A stretch of DNA of 64,000 nucleotides from Symbiodinium natans (Eukaryota > Sar > Dinophyceae > Suessiales > Symbiodiniaceae): NCBI GenBank assembly GCA_905221605.1, contig CAJNDS010002662.1, positions 40,001-104,000 of the forward strand. The letters are read 5' to 3'. A program made the position numbers and the translations under genes. This document shows positions 1 to 12,279 of the stretch, one piece after another (positions within the stretch are counted from its first letter, which is position 1; every line of letters starts with the position of its first letter). The notes below the pieces were generated by a model. It was not told where the DNA came from. It worked only from the letters and a program-made list of their open reading frames with translations, and made no database searches.

Positions 1-1041
1 ACAGCCCACTGAGCGCGGCGCGGCCGCTTAGCGTGCCTGCATGTGCACTTCCATGGCCTGCCACTCCTGCACATGCTGCAATCAGGGTTGCACATGTTGT
101 CCGAGGCAGCTGGTGCACTGGACATTGGAGAGCCCATGTCGAAGATTTAAACTGCCGCACGGCCTTCAACCAGATGCCCTCACAGCTCAATGAATTCTGA
201 TTGCAAGTCATGTGCTCGTGCAGCCGGTGGCCACACCAAGCCCATATGATGTTCTCCTATGTAGCATCCCATTATTTGGGGAGCCTCGTGCCGACTTGCT
301 AGACCAAACTCTCCACAGCGATCACCGGAACACGCGAAAGGACGAGGTTGCCGATACCACACTGTTGGGAGTGACAACCATTGACAAACCGAACCGTACA
401 TGCCCCAACCGAGACCACAATGGACGGGTGCGCATGCAACCATTTTCCTCAACAACGTGCTCGATCCCCTGCACTCCCATACAGGCCAGGCTGAGCTAAT
501 GGTGGGGGAGGGGGGGTCTGGGGGGGTCTCTTGTGGATACAAACCGTCCCATGCCATCCCAAGCCCTCGCAGTTGAAGAACGCAAGCTGACGCAAGCTGC
601 TACCTGCTGCAAACGACTTTGAGCCTTCAAGTAAAAAAAGATGCCCGCTGAAACATCGCAATAGAAGGAGGAAGCAGACCAGAGGGCTCTTTTGAGTTGG
701 GATACATTCTGCTACACATTCTGGTCAGCAAGCACCAACATCACAAGCCAATTCCGTGTCAAGCACTAGTTGTTGCACTGTTGCCATGTTCTCATGTATT
801 TGGACAGCACCGCAGCCCAAGAGCTCGGCAAACACTTGTGATTGCAGGCCTGGGCTGGTACCCTCAAGGCACCGTCCGACCTCGGCTGTTTGAACCCTAC
901 TGAAGATCTCTGCAAGCATCAACAAAAGGACAAACTTGATGTACTTGGAGCTGTGAAAGTACCCACTCTAAGTACTCGATCGAGCGGCTCAGTTCTGGGC
1001 TCGTGTTCACCTACGGCACAAAAGCTGCGAGCACACACCCT

Positions 1042-1072
1042 CACACACACACACACACACACACCCACCCAC
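1042..1072. repeat. (CA)n microsatellite
   Basis: An uninterrupted CA dinucleotide run passes into CCCA repeats. Simple slippage-type tract. Confidence 0.95.
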
Positions 1073-1411
1073 CCACGCGCACACGCCCTTTCTCTCCCTG
1101 CTCTCTCTGTCCAAAGTTGCAAAACTCCTGGACGCGAGGAGTGGTCGGCTCCAAACCTGGTCACGCCGACGGCGGCAGCCTCGGCCTGAACAAAGCTGCG
1201 AGAACGCTGCGCACGGTGCGCACGGTATGCACACGTGCAGAGTCATTTCCATCTGCTCTGCGATTGATGTACGCATGACATCACAGCCAGAACCCCGTGT
1301 CGCTTGTGACCTGGTTTTGTGTCACGCATTGCAAGGTGAACTTGATGTGTTTGGTGTTGCGAGGCGCTCAGTGCCAGGCTTTTGCATTCACACCTAAGTG
1401 TCGTCTTACCC

Positions 1412-1447
1412 GTCCTAGCTGTCCTAGCCGTCCTAGCCGTCCTAGTC
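1412..1447. repeat. 9-bp tandem array (GTCCTAGCC)x4
   Basis: Four consecutive 9-bp units, the outer two with one or two changes. One of eight separate 9-bp-period arrays in the first 15.4 kb. Confidence 0.9.
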
Positions 1448-1551
1448 GGCCAGCCGAGAAGGGCTTTGGAGATGCCATTGGGTGTTTCGTTCTGGGGTTT
1501 TGGGGCGTGCCCACCAAACCTTCAAAGCTTCTGTTTTTTGAAGAGCCTTGC

Positions 1552-1587
1552 GAGTCTTGCGAGTCTTGCGAGTCTTGCGAGTGCGGC
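1552..1587. repeat. 9-bp tandem array (GAGTCTTGC)x4
   Basis: Three perfect units and a diverged fourth. Confidence 0.9.
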
Positions 1588-1726
1588 GAGCTCGGGTTGT
1601 TCCAGAGATGGGGAGACGTCTCTTAAGAGCAGCGGATATCCCCCCCACCCCCCGCCCTGCACTCTGCAATCTCCTCCTCATCGGTGGGCTCCTCCTCGCT
1701 CGCGCTGCCATGTCTCTCGCCTGTGT

Positions 1727-1829
1727 TGAGAGAGAGAGAGAGAGAGAGAGAAGGGAAGAGAGCAGCTGAAAGAGCAGCTGGAAAAGCAGCTGAAAAAGCA
1801 GCTGAGAAAGCAGCTGAAAAAGCAGCTGA
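1727..1829. repeat. (GA)n followed by 12-bp AGCAGCTGAAAA array
   Basis: A GA run of about 25 bp is followed by about six units of a 12-bp repeat built on the palindrome CAGCTG. It translates as a K/A/E-rich repeat in one frame but shows no sign of being a gene. Confidence 0.9.
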
Positions 1830-4008
1830 GGAGAGCGAGAACCCAGGAGAAGACAGCGAAGTGCAGAAGCAAGAGGGAAACGAGAGAAGCGGAGGCGAAC
1901 GGAGAGAGCCTCTTGAGCCTCTGAGAGAGGCGAACACGGCGAACACCTCTGAGAACCCTCGCCTGACTCGGACCGGCGCCAGAGCCACATAGACAGGTGC
2001 TTCTAAGTTTGCAAAAACAATGCAGAATGAGCTTTGATTCGTTTGAGGGCTCTCTTAGGAGTGATTCTCCAGTGTTAATTGTGGGCACTCTGTGCTGTCC
2101 TCTTCGCCGACCTCGCAAAGTTTCCCTGAAGCTTTTGAACAAATTGCGGGGCCGAGGCAATTGAAGCGCTTGTAAATAGTTGTACAGCCATGCTTGTGGA
2201 CATGCCGACCCAATCTCCAGCGACTCTCCAGCGGGCTTTTCTGCACAGAGCGAATTTTAACCGACTGCCACACCACAAAAGACACAAGCCGACAGAGCGG
2301 GCAACAGATGGATGAAGCAAATCAGCAGCACAGTATCCGAACATAGCATACGCAATCATACACAACTCCACAAATTCACACAACTGCCGCATGTCCTTGC
2401 GTTGGGATGGAATGGAAACGCCAAAGAAGGCAACTGGTGCCAGAACGTCCGGCCATCTTTGAACGGCATGTCGTCTACTGGCCCCAGCGCAAGCGACGCC
2501 ACTCTTCAGAAGCCACGAAACACGCAAGAAGGAGCTATGGCATCTGTGAGCAATGTTTCACGAAGCCACGTTCAATGAGGCGCCTCGTGCAGTCACACTC
2601 AGTGCAGTCGCATGACAAAAAATGCCCGTAAGACAAGAACTCTCTGCTTAGCTGCTTAGCTGTAAGCAGCAGGCCATCGAGGAAGGCACAGGCTGGGACC
2701 TCAGTGTGAAGCTCCAAGAGATAATATTGAGAAAGAGTCAGAGAGAGAGAGAGAAAAAAAAATCTCTGAGAGCCAACCCCGCGCCCTTCCGCCTTCCCGC
2801 CCGCTGAGAGACTGCACCGCGGGGCGCTCTGTGAGGGAGGAACTGTGAGAGTTCTCTTGCTTTCAGTTCTGCACAACACAACACTACGTAGACTCAACCA
2901 CGACTCAATGAGAGGGGGGAGGGCTCCAAGACCTTCCGAGAAGGCGCGCAACGGAAAACCTCATTGTCTTCTGAACGTACCACGCTGGAAGGTGCATGGC
3001 TAAACGCCCCACGGCATCAAACTTTTTCGGTTCGCTACGGACCCAGCGGTAAGCTCAACCAGAAGTCACATCTGGAGGTGTGCTCAAGCCAAGGTGATCA
3101 TCTTCAGAAAGCCAAAAATTGTTTTACTTCTTGGCTTCAAAACTTACGCTCACACACGGACAAACAAACACACACAATCAAACATTCACACAGAAATTTT
3201 GCTTCGGGTTGCTGCTCCAGTGGCCTTCCAGCAAGAACAGCAACCTGTAGAAATGCTAGGGCAGAGGATATCTCCGCGGGGGTTGCAAGAAGCAGCCAAA
3301 AAAGCTGGATATCTCCTGAAGTTCACACAGCCGTCCCGACGTTAAACTGCTTCGATTCTCCATAATGCTCCATAATGCTCGAGCATGCTCGAGCAACTCT
3401 CCATGGCTCACTCTCACAGCCTTTGTCCGTGGACGTGCCATGAGAGCCCTCCTGGTCCGCGCGGAGGACCCCATCTGGGGCACCACCCGACCGCGGGTCC
3501 AAGGAAGGGAACGGCACAGGAGGGCCTGCGCAGGCCAGGCCTAACCCAGGCTCCCCTCTGCGAACACAGGCAGAGGAGCCGCTCTCCCGTTACGGGGGAG
3601 TAGCTCGTCCACGCACCAAGGCTCCACAAGCCGCACAAGCTTCAAGAGAAGCCTTTGCTTAGTTTACTTTTGTCGTTTTCAATTTGGCCCATTCTCGGAC
3701 CACAGCATCGCCACAAATCTCTTCTGCACATGTAAACACCCAATTCATCAACGCCATATCCTACAATCCGAACCTATCGTGACACACAAGAATCATGACT
3801 CAAAAAAGCGCGGATCAATCCGGATGTTAAGTTACAGCTAGGTAATGTTCGTCGCAATGTCAATTGCACCGCTTGGCTTAGGTTCATGTCTCAGCAACGC
3901 TGGGCTCTTGGCGCACTGAAGGCACCATAACCAGGTGCCTGGGGTGCCTCTGCGAGACTCGGAGCCGCAACACCGCTCAACATCCCCAAAAAGGCTCCTC
4001 AACACCCC

Positions 4009-4041
4009 CAAAACCCTCAAAACCCTCAAAACCCTCAAAAC
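4009..4041. repeat. 9-bp tandem array (CAAAACCCT)x3.5
   Basis: Three exact 9-bp units plus a partial one. Confidence 0.9.
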
Positions 4042-4189
4042 AACCCAAACGAAGAAACAAAAAACCTCATTGCACAAAAAACGCCGGTGTGTGAACAAAG
4101 GTCTCGGAAAGCTGGGTTCCAGGCTTTCGGCAATGCGAAGGAGCCAGGCTGAGCACAAGGGGCACAAAATCTGACGATAAAGCGAGAAA

Positions 4190-4490
4190 GAGATATAGAG
4201 AGAGAGAGAGAAATAGAGAGAAAAAATGAACAGCTCTGCCCCTCTCTCCCTCTCTCCCTCTCTCCCTCTCTCCCTCTCTCCCTCTCTCCCTCTCTCCCTC
4301 TCTCCCTCTCTCCCTCTCTCCCTCTCTCCCTCTCTTCCCTCTCTCCCTCTCTCCTCTCTCCCTCTCTCTCCCTCTCTCCCTCTCTCCCTCTCTCCCTCTC
4401 TCCCTCTCTCCCTCTCTCCCTCTCTCCCTCTCTCCCTCTCTCCCTCTCTCCCTCTCTCCCGCTCTCCCGCTCTCCCGCTCTCTCCGCCCG
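4190..4490. repeat. GA tract and long (CCCTCTCT)n polypyrimidine array
   Basis: A short GA-rich stretch is followed by about 225 bp of nearly pure CCCTCTCT octamers with a few slips near the middle. Long polypurine/polypyrimidine mirror tracts of this kind can form triplex DNA. The open frames across it (PSLPLSLS and RERGREGE peptides) are repeat translation, not genes. Confidence 0.95.
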
Positions 4491-6520
4491 TTCAGGCTTG
4501 CCCTGCCCCTTCCCCGGTTGCCCAACTCAGCTGCAAGCAGCTGCAGGTCCGATCGGCCTCACACCAGGCACACCATCAAAAAGCACAACCATGGTAAACA
4601 TGGTTCAAACTGCCCTTTGAATCAGCGTCAAGCTGTGCCATGCTCGCTGCAAGAGGCCGATAGGACCTCAAAGATTGCAGACGTGCGGTGTTTTTGTTCC
4701 GGGCTCTAACCTATAGTGGAAGACACATTTGCCACCCCATGAAAAAGATGGAACTCGTACACTTGGAGCACGTGAGTCGTAACTTCAGTCGTGGCACGCA
4801 GCACTTGTGCACAGGGCTTATGGGATCAGTGCTGGGGGAATGCTCTCTGACACCCTTTCCCTGGAGTTGGATTTTCGCAACCACCCTTGCGCAGCAGTCA
4901 AAACAACAGTCACACAAAACAATCACCACACGCGGTACGCAGCCAAGGACAGTGGCTCTTTCACTCTCGGCAATGCTTGCAGCATGGCCTATGCGCTCTC
5001 CAGTTCGGTCTCACTTCGGCTGCAAAGTTGCAGTCACAATCACCAAGACCAGTGAACAATGATGCCAACCGTGGCCCAACGAACCATTCAGGGGCCAGTG
5101 CCAAATGGCAGTCAGCAGGTAGCTTGTTTCCACACCATCGATTACCCACTCACAGCTGAGCTCAAGTGGTGGAGTCCGATGCAACTGATTTGCGATCTGA
5201 CCAATAACATCGCAACTGCCAACAGGCTATCGGCAGCACTGGGTGGTCGGAGCTCTCTGTCACTTGGGCGAACTGATGCACGGACAGTGTGACACTGCCC
5301 GTCAGACTGGCGACCTGGCGGTGTTGGCCAACGACTGCACTGCAGACTGCCATCCAGGGCATGAGCCGCGGAGCGATCGCAACTGCACTGCACCCATCAC
5401 CGCGTTAAGCCACTTCATCCAGTGCGCCGAGAGCGAAGAGTCTGAACCACTTCAGTTGCCGCTGCCAACCAGCGGGCTCAGGACTGTGGGGATCTGCCAC
5501 AGGCTGCACCACGTCTGCATAGCGCGACCCTTTATTGCTTGCCAGCCAGGGCGTTCTTTCTGATCTGATTGCAGTCAACTGCCTTGAACAGTTCCACGTC
5601 GCGCGCAGTGCAGTCGGGGAGCCAGTCGACAAAAGGGCACACTGACTCTACTGCTGGTAGACCGATGCGCGGCTTGCAGCTGGTAAGCACACTTTGCATG
5701 CTGAACCGTTCGCGTGCGTTGCAATTGACGAGCAGTCGCGGCCGATGCTATTGGAGAGGTCCATTGTCCAAGTATGCGGCAGTCACGCAGCAACTATTGG
5801 AGAATCTACCGGGGTGGCGTCAAAAGGCCAAGTTCCACAACAGTGTTCGCAAAAATCCACGAAGCGCTTACTGTACAGCGCGGTTTCTGTAACGAAACAG
5901 GCCTGGATGTGTGGAAGAAAGGCCCGGAGGAGTGGAAAAAATAGGCCCGTGGGAAAAGCTGCCGGAAGCGTGGAAACACCGGAGTCCCGCTGCGGAGCCG
6001 CGTTCCACCCATCCAACCCATTCCCCTTTCTTCTGAGAAAAAGGACCTCGTTGGGGAATAAGAAAGAAAACCCGGCTGGACAGCGTGTTTGACCAACCCC
6101 CAAACCGCTTTAGCAAGCACCACAAACAGGATCGACTTCTTGGTTGCCTGCGTGCAAAATCTCCGCGTTTATGTAAGCCATGGTAGGATTCTTCGAAGCA
6201 GGAGATCTTGCAATATACATGGTTTCTCAGCTGCTGGTGGTTCACACCGGTAATTCTTCACCTTCAACTCTAAATTCCAAACCCGCACCCACACCAAAGC
6301 GGGGGAGCACAGGTCCTACTTCATATCGGGGGGCCGGACGGGGTATTCAGGCGGCGGAGCTCCTCGTGCAGCGCATCGATGTAGGCGGCCTGCCTAAGTA
6401 CCAAAAAAAAAAAGCCAAGCTGCTCGCCAAACCCACAAACCAGCCCCAGCTCTTCCGCTTTCTGCAGGCGAAGGTCTGTTTGTGGGAAGCAATGAGTGCC
6501 TCCCGCCGTCACCCAACAAG

Positions 6521-6583
6521 GTCAAACGTGTCAAACGTGTCAAACGTGTCAAACGTGTCAAACGTGTCAAACGCGTCAAACGT
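6521..6583. repeat. 9-bp tandem array (GTCAAACGT)x7
   Basis: Seven units, one with a single T to C change. This is the longest of the 9-bp arrays. Confidence 0.95.
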
Positions 6584-7844
6584 GAGACTCACCGAGGCAC
6601 CTTCAGATCTGGGCCTGACAAGGCAATCATGAACATGTGTGAAAGCTACTGTGAGAGATTGTAGAGCTTATAAGGATCTCAAAACCAATTCCATGCTCTA
6701 CCTGCCTGCTTGAGTCTTGACATCCTGCACAAGTTCATCGTAATCAGGCGACTGCCCTCTCTTCAGCTTAGAACACCTCGCCGACGAAGATTCCGAACGT
6801 GGACCTTGAACCCTGCTGCACCTGAACAAAACAGAACACAGCTTTCTTGCTCAGACTCGAAGTTCACAGTCTAAACCGCGGAGTTGGACTCGGCTCCGAC
6901 TGCCTCAAATGAGGAGCCAATCACGGACAGGCAAACCTTGGGCCTGGGACTGCAGAGTTCACTGTGACTTGAAACCCCACAGCTGTTGCTGAAATTGTTA
7001 AGGACAACCCAGGCTCTGAGGGGCTGCTCTGGTAAATGTCATTCACGGAGTCCGCGTAAGCCTCCAAAACGGAAAAAGAATGGAGAAAGAACAACCCACA
7101 TCGCCTCGGTCGTTGTGCGTCAGAGGTTCTGCAAAACCCCCTTCCCTTCCTCTCCACCCCCCCACCCCACCCCAAAAAAACTCTGCTTTCTGTCCCCCCC
7201 GCCCACCCCCCCAAACTTGCAGAAATTCCAAGCGGTGGGCCCCTCCCACAAGAGCACCCTGTAATGCGCCGACCGGCATGGCCTGCTCAAACTTGGTGAC
7301 CAGCGATTGGAGGTCGCCGGCCGGCATTCGAGGGTCAGTCCTAGTGTGCTCGTCTCTGTCCTGCTCTCTTCAGGAGAAACTCTGTTAGAGACGTCTGAGG
7401 CTGCATCTTGGTGTCTAGGTTGAACCACTGCTGGAAGATACCTCCATTGCTGCGATGTACCAAAATATGGTGTGAGCACGAGAAGGAGCCTGAGCTGTAA
7501 CGTTCAGCCAAACGTTCTACAGGCACGCGAAGCACCTCGTGACTCGTGGCTGCAAACTGCAAGAAGCTGCAGGAAGCATTGTCTGCGCGTCACTGAAAGG
7601 CACCCCAAGGCAACGCGCCGTCTCGGGCGTGAAGACCTCACCGCAGATCCAGGTGCCACTCAGCCACTTAATCAAACTGGGAAGAGAAAGGCAAATCCGA
7701 CTCAAACTCAGACACACGCAATTGGAGCACTGGACACTGGCAGCACTGGCAAGCCGAGCCCACCGTTGCTATGCCAAGGATTCTTTTGCACTCTTGGCAC
7801 CGCGCAGGTTCGGGGCACTCATAGACAATCAAGGTCAAGACCTC

Positions 7845-7847
<3 letters not shown>

Positions 7848-7876
<29 letters not shown>
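7848..7876. repeat. (GA)n microsatellite
   Basis: Pure GA dinucleotide run of roughly 28 bp. Confidence 0.95.
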
Positions 7877-7880
<4 letters not shown>

Positions 7881-8149
7881 AACTTGTGATTTTCCAGGGA
7901 GGCGGCGAGAATACCCTGAACCCTGAATCTTCCCGGAGCACCGCCTAAAAAAATCCGGCTCACGGGCCGAGGCAGTGCCGCAGTTTTTTGGAATCTCAGT
8001 CTTTTGCCTTATGCGGCCTGATTCGGCCCCCGTGATTCCTTTGCTTCCTTTGAACTTCATCTGAGCCAAGCGGCGGTCGTGATCCCAACCTCCACACTTA
8101 AAGTTTGCGAGCGCCCAATGACCTTCGTGGCGGCCCCGCCTCGAGATCC

Positions 8150-8150
<1 letters not shown>

Positions 8151-8182
<32 letters not shown>
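8151..8182. repeat. (TC)n microsatellite with adjoining poly-A
   Basis: TC run of about 30 bp ending in an A9-A10 stretch. Confidence 0.95.
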
Positions 8183-8185
<3 letters not shown>

Positions 8186-8348
8186 AAAAAAACAAACCGT
8201 CGTCGACGCGTCTCGGACCCGCTCTCTGGTCTCGCTCGCTTCTCTCCTCTCCGAGTGGGTCAGATGGGTGTGGGTGTTTGTGTCTCTGTGTGTGTGCGTG
8301 TGCAGATGTGTGGCGTCTGCGTGAGATTTTTGTGTGAGCCTTTTGTGA

Positions 8349-8375
8349 GTGCTTGGAGTGCTTGGGGTGCTTGAG
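8349..8375. repeat. 9-bp tandem array (GTGCTTGGR)x3
   Basis: Three consecutive 9-bp units with single-base differences in the last two positions. Confidence 0.85.
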
Positions 8376-9187
8376 CAAAAATTTCAGCTTCATCTTAGGC
8401 GCCACTCCCAACATTGCAGAAGTAGAACATGTCCTGTCCAGGGAATGTTCGGAAGCCGTTACAACCTTTACGCCGTTGAGGCTTTCACTCAAGCTCTGCT
8501 CTTGTCCTGCGCCTTGGCATTGTGGACGTCCACCTTGACAACAGAACTAGCGAAAGGACACGGGACACGAGACGGGAATGGCAGAAGTAGGGCGCAGGGT
8601 ACATATGGGTACAGGGCAGGGAAAACAGGTTTGGATCCCAGCCATGGTCACAAGGACCGGGATGGTGTCCGTGGCCAGCGCACTCCCCATCCTCAAGATT
8701 CGAATCTTGAACTCGCAGGGTGGAGGGTCCCGGCCTTGTGCCTCCGCGGCGCTTCCCTGCACCTCCTGCAACTCTCGTTTCAGCTGATCCTCCTATGCCT
8801 CCTTGAGCAAGGTAGGCTTCGAGTTCGAGATGATGACCAGCGAGCTTGAGCAGATCATAGAGGGACTGAAAGGCAACATTCAGGGTCATGCAAATTTGCG
8901 TCAACGCCAAGTCGCAAAGCGAACAACACTTGTTTTTATGAACAATGGATATGGCACACAGGGATGCGGCACCTTGCCAGCTGCCAGGTATGTACTTGCA
9001 ACTTGCAATTGGTTCAGGGGCATTTCTAGCTCCAGACCAAATAATCTCAGCAGCAAAGCGCGATTCGCTCAAGTCGGTCTTCAGCTTCCTGCATCGCAAT
9101 ACAGGAGGCATCTTCGCATCTCGTTCTTGGGGCAAAGTGTCAGTGACAATGGGGCCAGTTTGCTGTGCCGGATGGGACCCACTCCTG

Positions 9188-9272
9188 GCGGCGCCCCGGG
9201 GGGCGCCCCGGGCGGCGCCCCCGGCGGCGCCCCCGGCGGCGCCCCCGGCGGCGCCCCCGGCGCTCCAGGCGG
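9188..9272. repeat. 12-bp GC array (GGCGGCGCCCCC)n
   Basis: About seven units of a 12-bp GC-only repeat containing the palindrome GGCGCC. Open frames across it (G-G-A-P repeats on one strand) are repeat translation. Confidence 0.9.
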
Positions 9273-10389
9273 CGCTCCAGGCGACGGCCCGGTGCTTCCT
9301 GGCCCCGGCGCCCGGCCTGCGCACTTCAAGGAAGTACAAGTCAACGACCAGAAACCAGAACTGTTCAAAAAACCTCTATGTCGGTGGAGGACAGATAACA
9401 TTTCGCTCTGAGGGCGGAACAACAACCTAAGACTGAGCCTTTGATGACACTGAAGGCGGTGTGCGGAACGCCCTCGCGCGTCTAAGTCCAGCAAAACGAC
9501 GAGCCCCACATATGGAAAGACAGTGCGAGGGCCCGGGGCGCAGCGGGTCGACGGTCCCGGGACAACTCACTCGACGAATATGGGGTTGAATATGGGGTTT
9601 AAAGTCTAAGCTTAACTAACACACACACACACAGAGAGACACGCCGGTCAATCCCATCACATTCCACACGTCACGTGTAGGTACACCCTGGGACGTCTCC
9701 CAAGGCTTCCACCTCATCTCTCGCAGCTTCCTCTGGCAGCATAGAAGGAGCTGGGCTGCTGCCCCCCCCTGCTTTTTTCTAGGCTCACTGCACCAGTGAG
9801 GGCGAGGTTTTGGGCCGGGTCAACAGAAACAAAAAGTCCCTTCGTTTATCGGGCGCATGAAAAATGTAAATTAAATCCAAGTTGTGGCACATGCACAGCA
9901 TGTAGCCTGCAGGTGTCACAAGCCGAACTTAGTGCAAGTTGACATCACGAAACTTCATGGTTTCTTTTTCATGCTTGCTTTTGCGTTACAAAAAACTCAG
10001 CGTGTACAACCCAATCGGCGTTCCAACCCTCTGGGCCAGTGCTGCTTTCCTCACAGACGTCCAATCATATTTCTTCCGAATCTTGGCACTTTGCATGGCC
10101 TTGTCGTAGCGAGGTTTGCTCACTTCTCGTTACCTTTGACAGTGAGGGGGCATACAAACTTGCCATTTGTCGCGAGGCGACCTGTGGTTTGAATGGCACA
10201 TTCTTGAGAATGTCGACCATCCAAAGGCATCTTCACTCATCTCGGGCATCTCTCCACAAGGACTCTCAAACATGTCAAATAGTCATCACCATCTACTAAT
10301 GTCATGATGTCTGTGCTGGTGACCTGCACACCCGGTCTGTTTTGAACGCCAACAAATTGGAGACACGCCAGACATCCAAAGATGCATGG

Positions 10390-10425
10390 TTGGGCCTGTT
10401 GGGCCTGTTGGGCCTGTTGGGCCCA
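10390..10425. repeat. 9-bp tandem array (TTGGGCCTG)x4
   Basis: Three exact units and one diverged unit. Each unit contains the palindrome GGGCCTG/GGGCCC. Confidence 0.9.
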
Positions 10426-12243
10426 GCCTGCATCTGTCCAGCACATCATCTCAAGCTGTTCTTGATGAAAGCTGCGGGTCCTAAGTTCCGCCACTTCTTC
10501 ACGGCTCTTGGTGCAAAAGTTTACGTCGACGCTGTACAGGCAATTGGTCTGGTTGCAGATCTTCTCCACTTCTGCGCACTTCTGCGGTGGGAAGTTCTAA
10601 GTTTTTCTATCTCGGGAAATCTCCTCCTGATCGTCGGCGCGCTTCTGCTGGCCCAGTTCAGTTCTTATGATCCCGAAAGCTTGCGCCGGGCCTGTCCTCA
10701 GGATCGAGCAACCTGCCGCCGTGGAACAACACGGAAGCTCTTCCTGCATCCAGCTTTGTGCTTCTTCCAGCGACACGGGGGTGAGGGTTTGTCCTGAGCT
10801 GGCCGCTGCCAATTTGCAACAATAGCACACCTTGAAAACCCAAGGAGGCCAGAACGATCATGTTAGTGCCGACATGTGCCGACCTCATGAGGAAAGGGAC
10901 CCTCGGACAAGTGACAGGGATTGGGCTCAGATGATTGCTCTTGAGCAAGCCAACACTGGCACCACACAGTCGAGCGGACCATATCAAACCATTAAAGGAT
11001 GATTATAGTGCCGAGAAAGGAGCCGTAGTGACTCGTAGTGACCAGCAGTCCAGCAGTTCGGAAAGAAGTGTGATCCTGGTCGGCGACACGAGACGCAGGT
11101 TTGTGCGGGATCGGTCCAAGGAAGGACAAACGCCGTCTGAAATGTATTTCATTGACACAGCTTTTCAGGAATTAACCTTAAAGAGGACCATCGATCAGAG
11201 CATCAAAGGAGCTTTCTTTGGGATCAGAAAGACACTCTATCAACAGTTTGAACTTGAACGCTCAAAGCACGGACGATGGCACGATGCATGCCAGCGATTG
11301 AAGTCGAAGCATTGATCAATGCTTGTCACCACCAGAATCAAGAAGGTTCGGGAGGCCACACACGGCCCCCCCTGCACCGCAGAATTTGCGAGGTTTTGCA
11401 AGGGCGGAACTCGCGTACAACGGAATTGGCACGCGCTGAAGTCGAGTACCAAAGGCACATACGCCAATGCCCAACACTTGGGGACAGTCCTCCACTACTG
11501 TCGCTCTGAGGGGAACTCGAGTACCGCGGTATTGACGGTAACGAGGGAGCAGCAGATGTGGAACTCGCCTGTGCGAAGGCCTCGCCGCGAACTGCGGAAG
11601 AAGGAGTCCGGGCCAGTGCGGGGCAGTCCCCCGCACGAGCGCGGGGGGGGGGCGCGGAACTACAACACTTCCATATTTCTTTGTCAAGATGAGTGAGTGA
11701 GTGGGTAAGTGAGCGGGGAGTTGCACACGGTCCGGCCTTGCCTAAGGCAACGCAAGCGTGCCCCCGTCCACTTGGAGTTCACTCTAGCGAACAGCGAACG
11801 GCCCGGAATCAAGGTTCCGAGGGCAGGGCCCAGTTGTGGCTCGAATGCCGTCGCACACAGCAACAACTAGGCCCAAGATGGCCCAAGTAAACTGGCATAG
11901 GGCAAGCGTGCCATCCTCGGGTAAATTCGATGTGGCTCCCACAAGGCCACCCTTGAACTAGACCGTCGCCTCTGCATCGGGCCATGCCCGCGAGGATTGG
12001 CCAACACGCGGAACATCCATCCCCCCGCAAGCACCGCAAGCAGGTCTCTAACGTCACTCCCTCGGACTTAAGGCCAAAGCTGCGACACCTCGACGGGGGG
12101 TTCTTTCAAGATATTTCAAGATCAAGCCGACTAAGCACAACCCATCTCCGCTTGTTAAAACACTTTTGCTCCGGCAACGCCTGGAAGGCGTGGCAGCTCC
12201 TCTGGCCTCAGTCCAAAGTCAAACTGAGGAGCCCTGCCGGTCT

Positions 12244-12279
12244 CATCTCTCACATCTTTCACATCTCTCACATCTCTCA
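12244..12279. repeat. 9-bp tandem array (CATCTCTCA)x4
   Basis: Four units, one with C to T. Confidence 0.9.

Larger units (their letters stand above)
1..8484. other. Non-coding, simple-repeat-rich region
   Basis: I see no recognisable gene here. Open frames are short, overlap on all strands and mostly translate simple repeats (CA, GA, CT tracts, 9-bp arrays). Microsatellites are annotated separately. The rest is moderately GC-rich unique sequence without conserved protein motifs. Multi-exon genes with small exons could be hidden, since dinoflagellate introns often lack canonical GT donors, but nothing here could be assigned. Confidence 0.6.
8485..10860 (-). other. Scattered open frames, possibly exons of an unrecognised coiled-coil gene
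   Basis: Several minus-strand open stretches have acidic/basic heptad-like character. Examples are EDQLKRELQEVQGSAAEAQ near 8,770, EAEDRLERIAL near 9,080, KCAEVEKICNQTNC near 10,570 and RTELGQQKRADDQEEISRD near 10,640. Several follow an AG dinucleotide that could be an acceptor. They cannot be joined in one frame and I recognise no domain. This could be a real intron-rich coiled-coil gene or chance. A transcript alignment would decide. Confidence 0.2.

Noticed and set aside
2075-2527. Hydrophobic stretch VELCMIAYAMFGYCAADLLH suggesting an ion-channel exon
   Set aside because: Only one membrane-like segment, no pore or other channel motif nearby, and flanks are frame-broken.
4067-4597. Long frames across the CT/GA tract ([10 protein letters not shown] and PSLPLSLS peptides)
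   Set aside because: They translate a CCCTCTCT microsatellite. The period explains the lack of stops.
8485-9411. 284-codon minus and 202-codon plus frames over the GGCGCC array
   Set aside because: Openness comes largely from the stop-free GC array. Remaining sequence has no recognisable domain.
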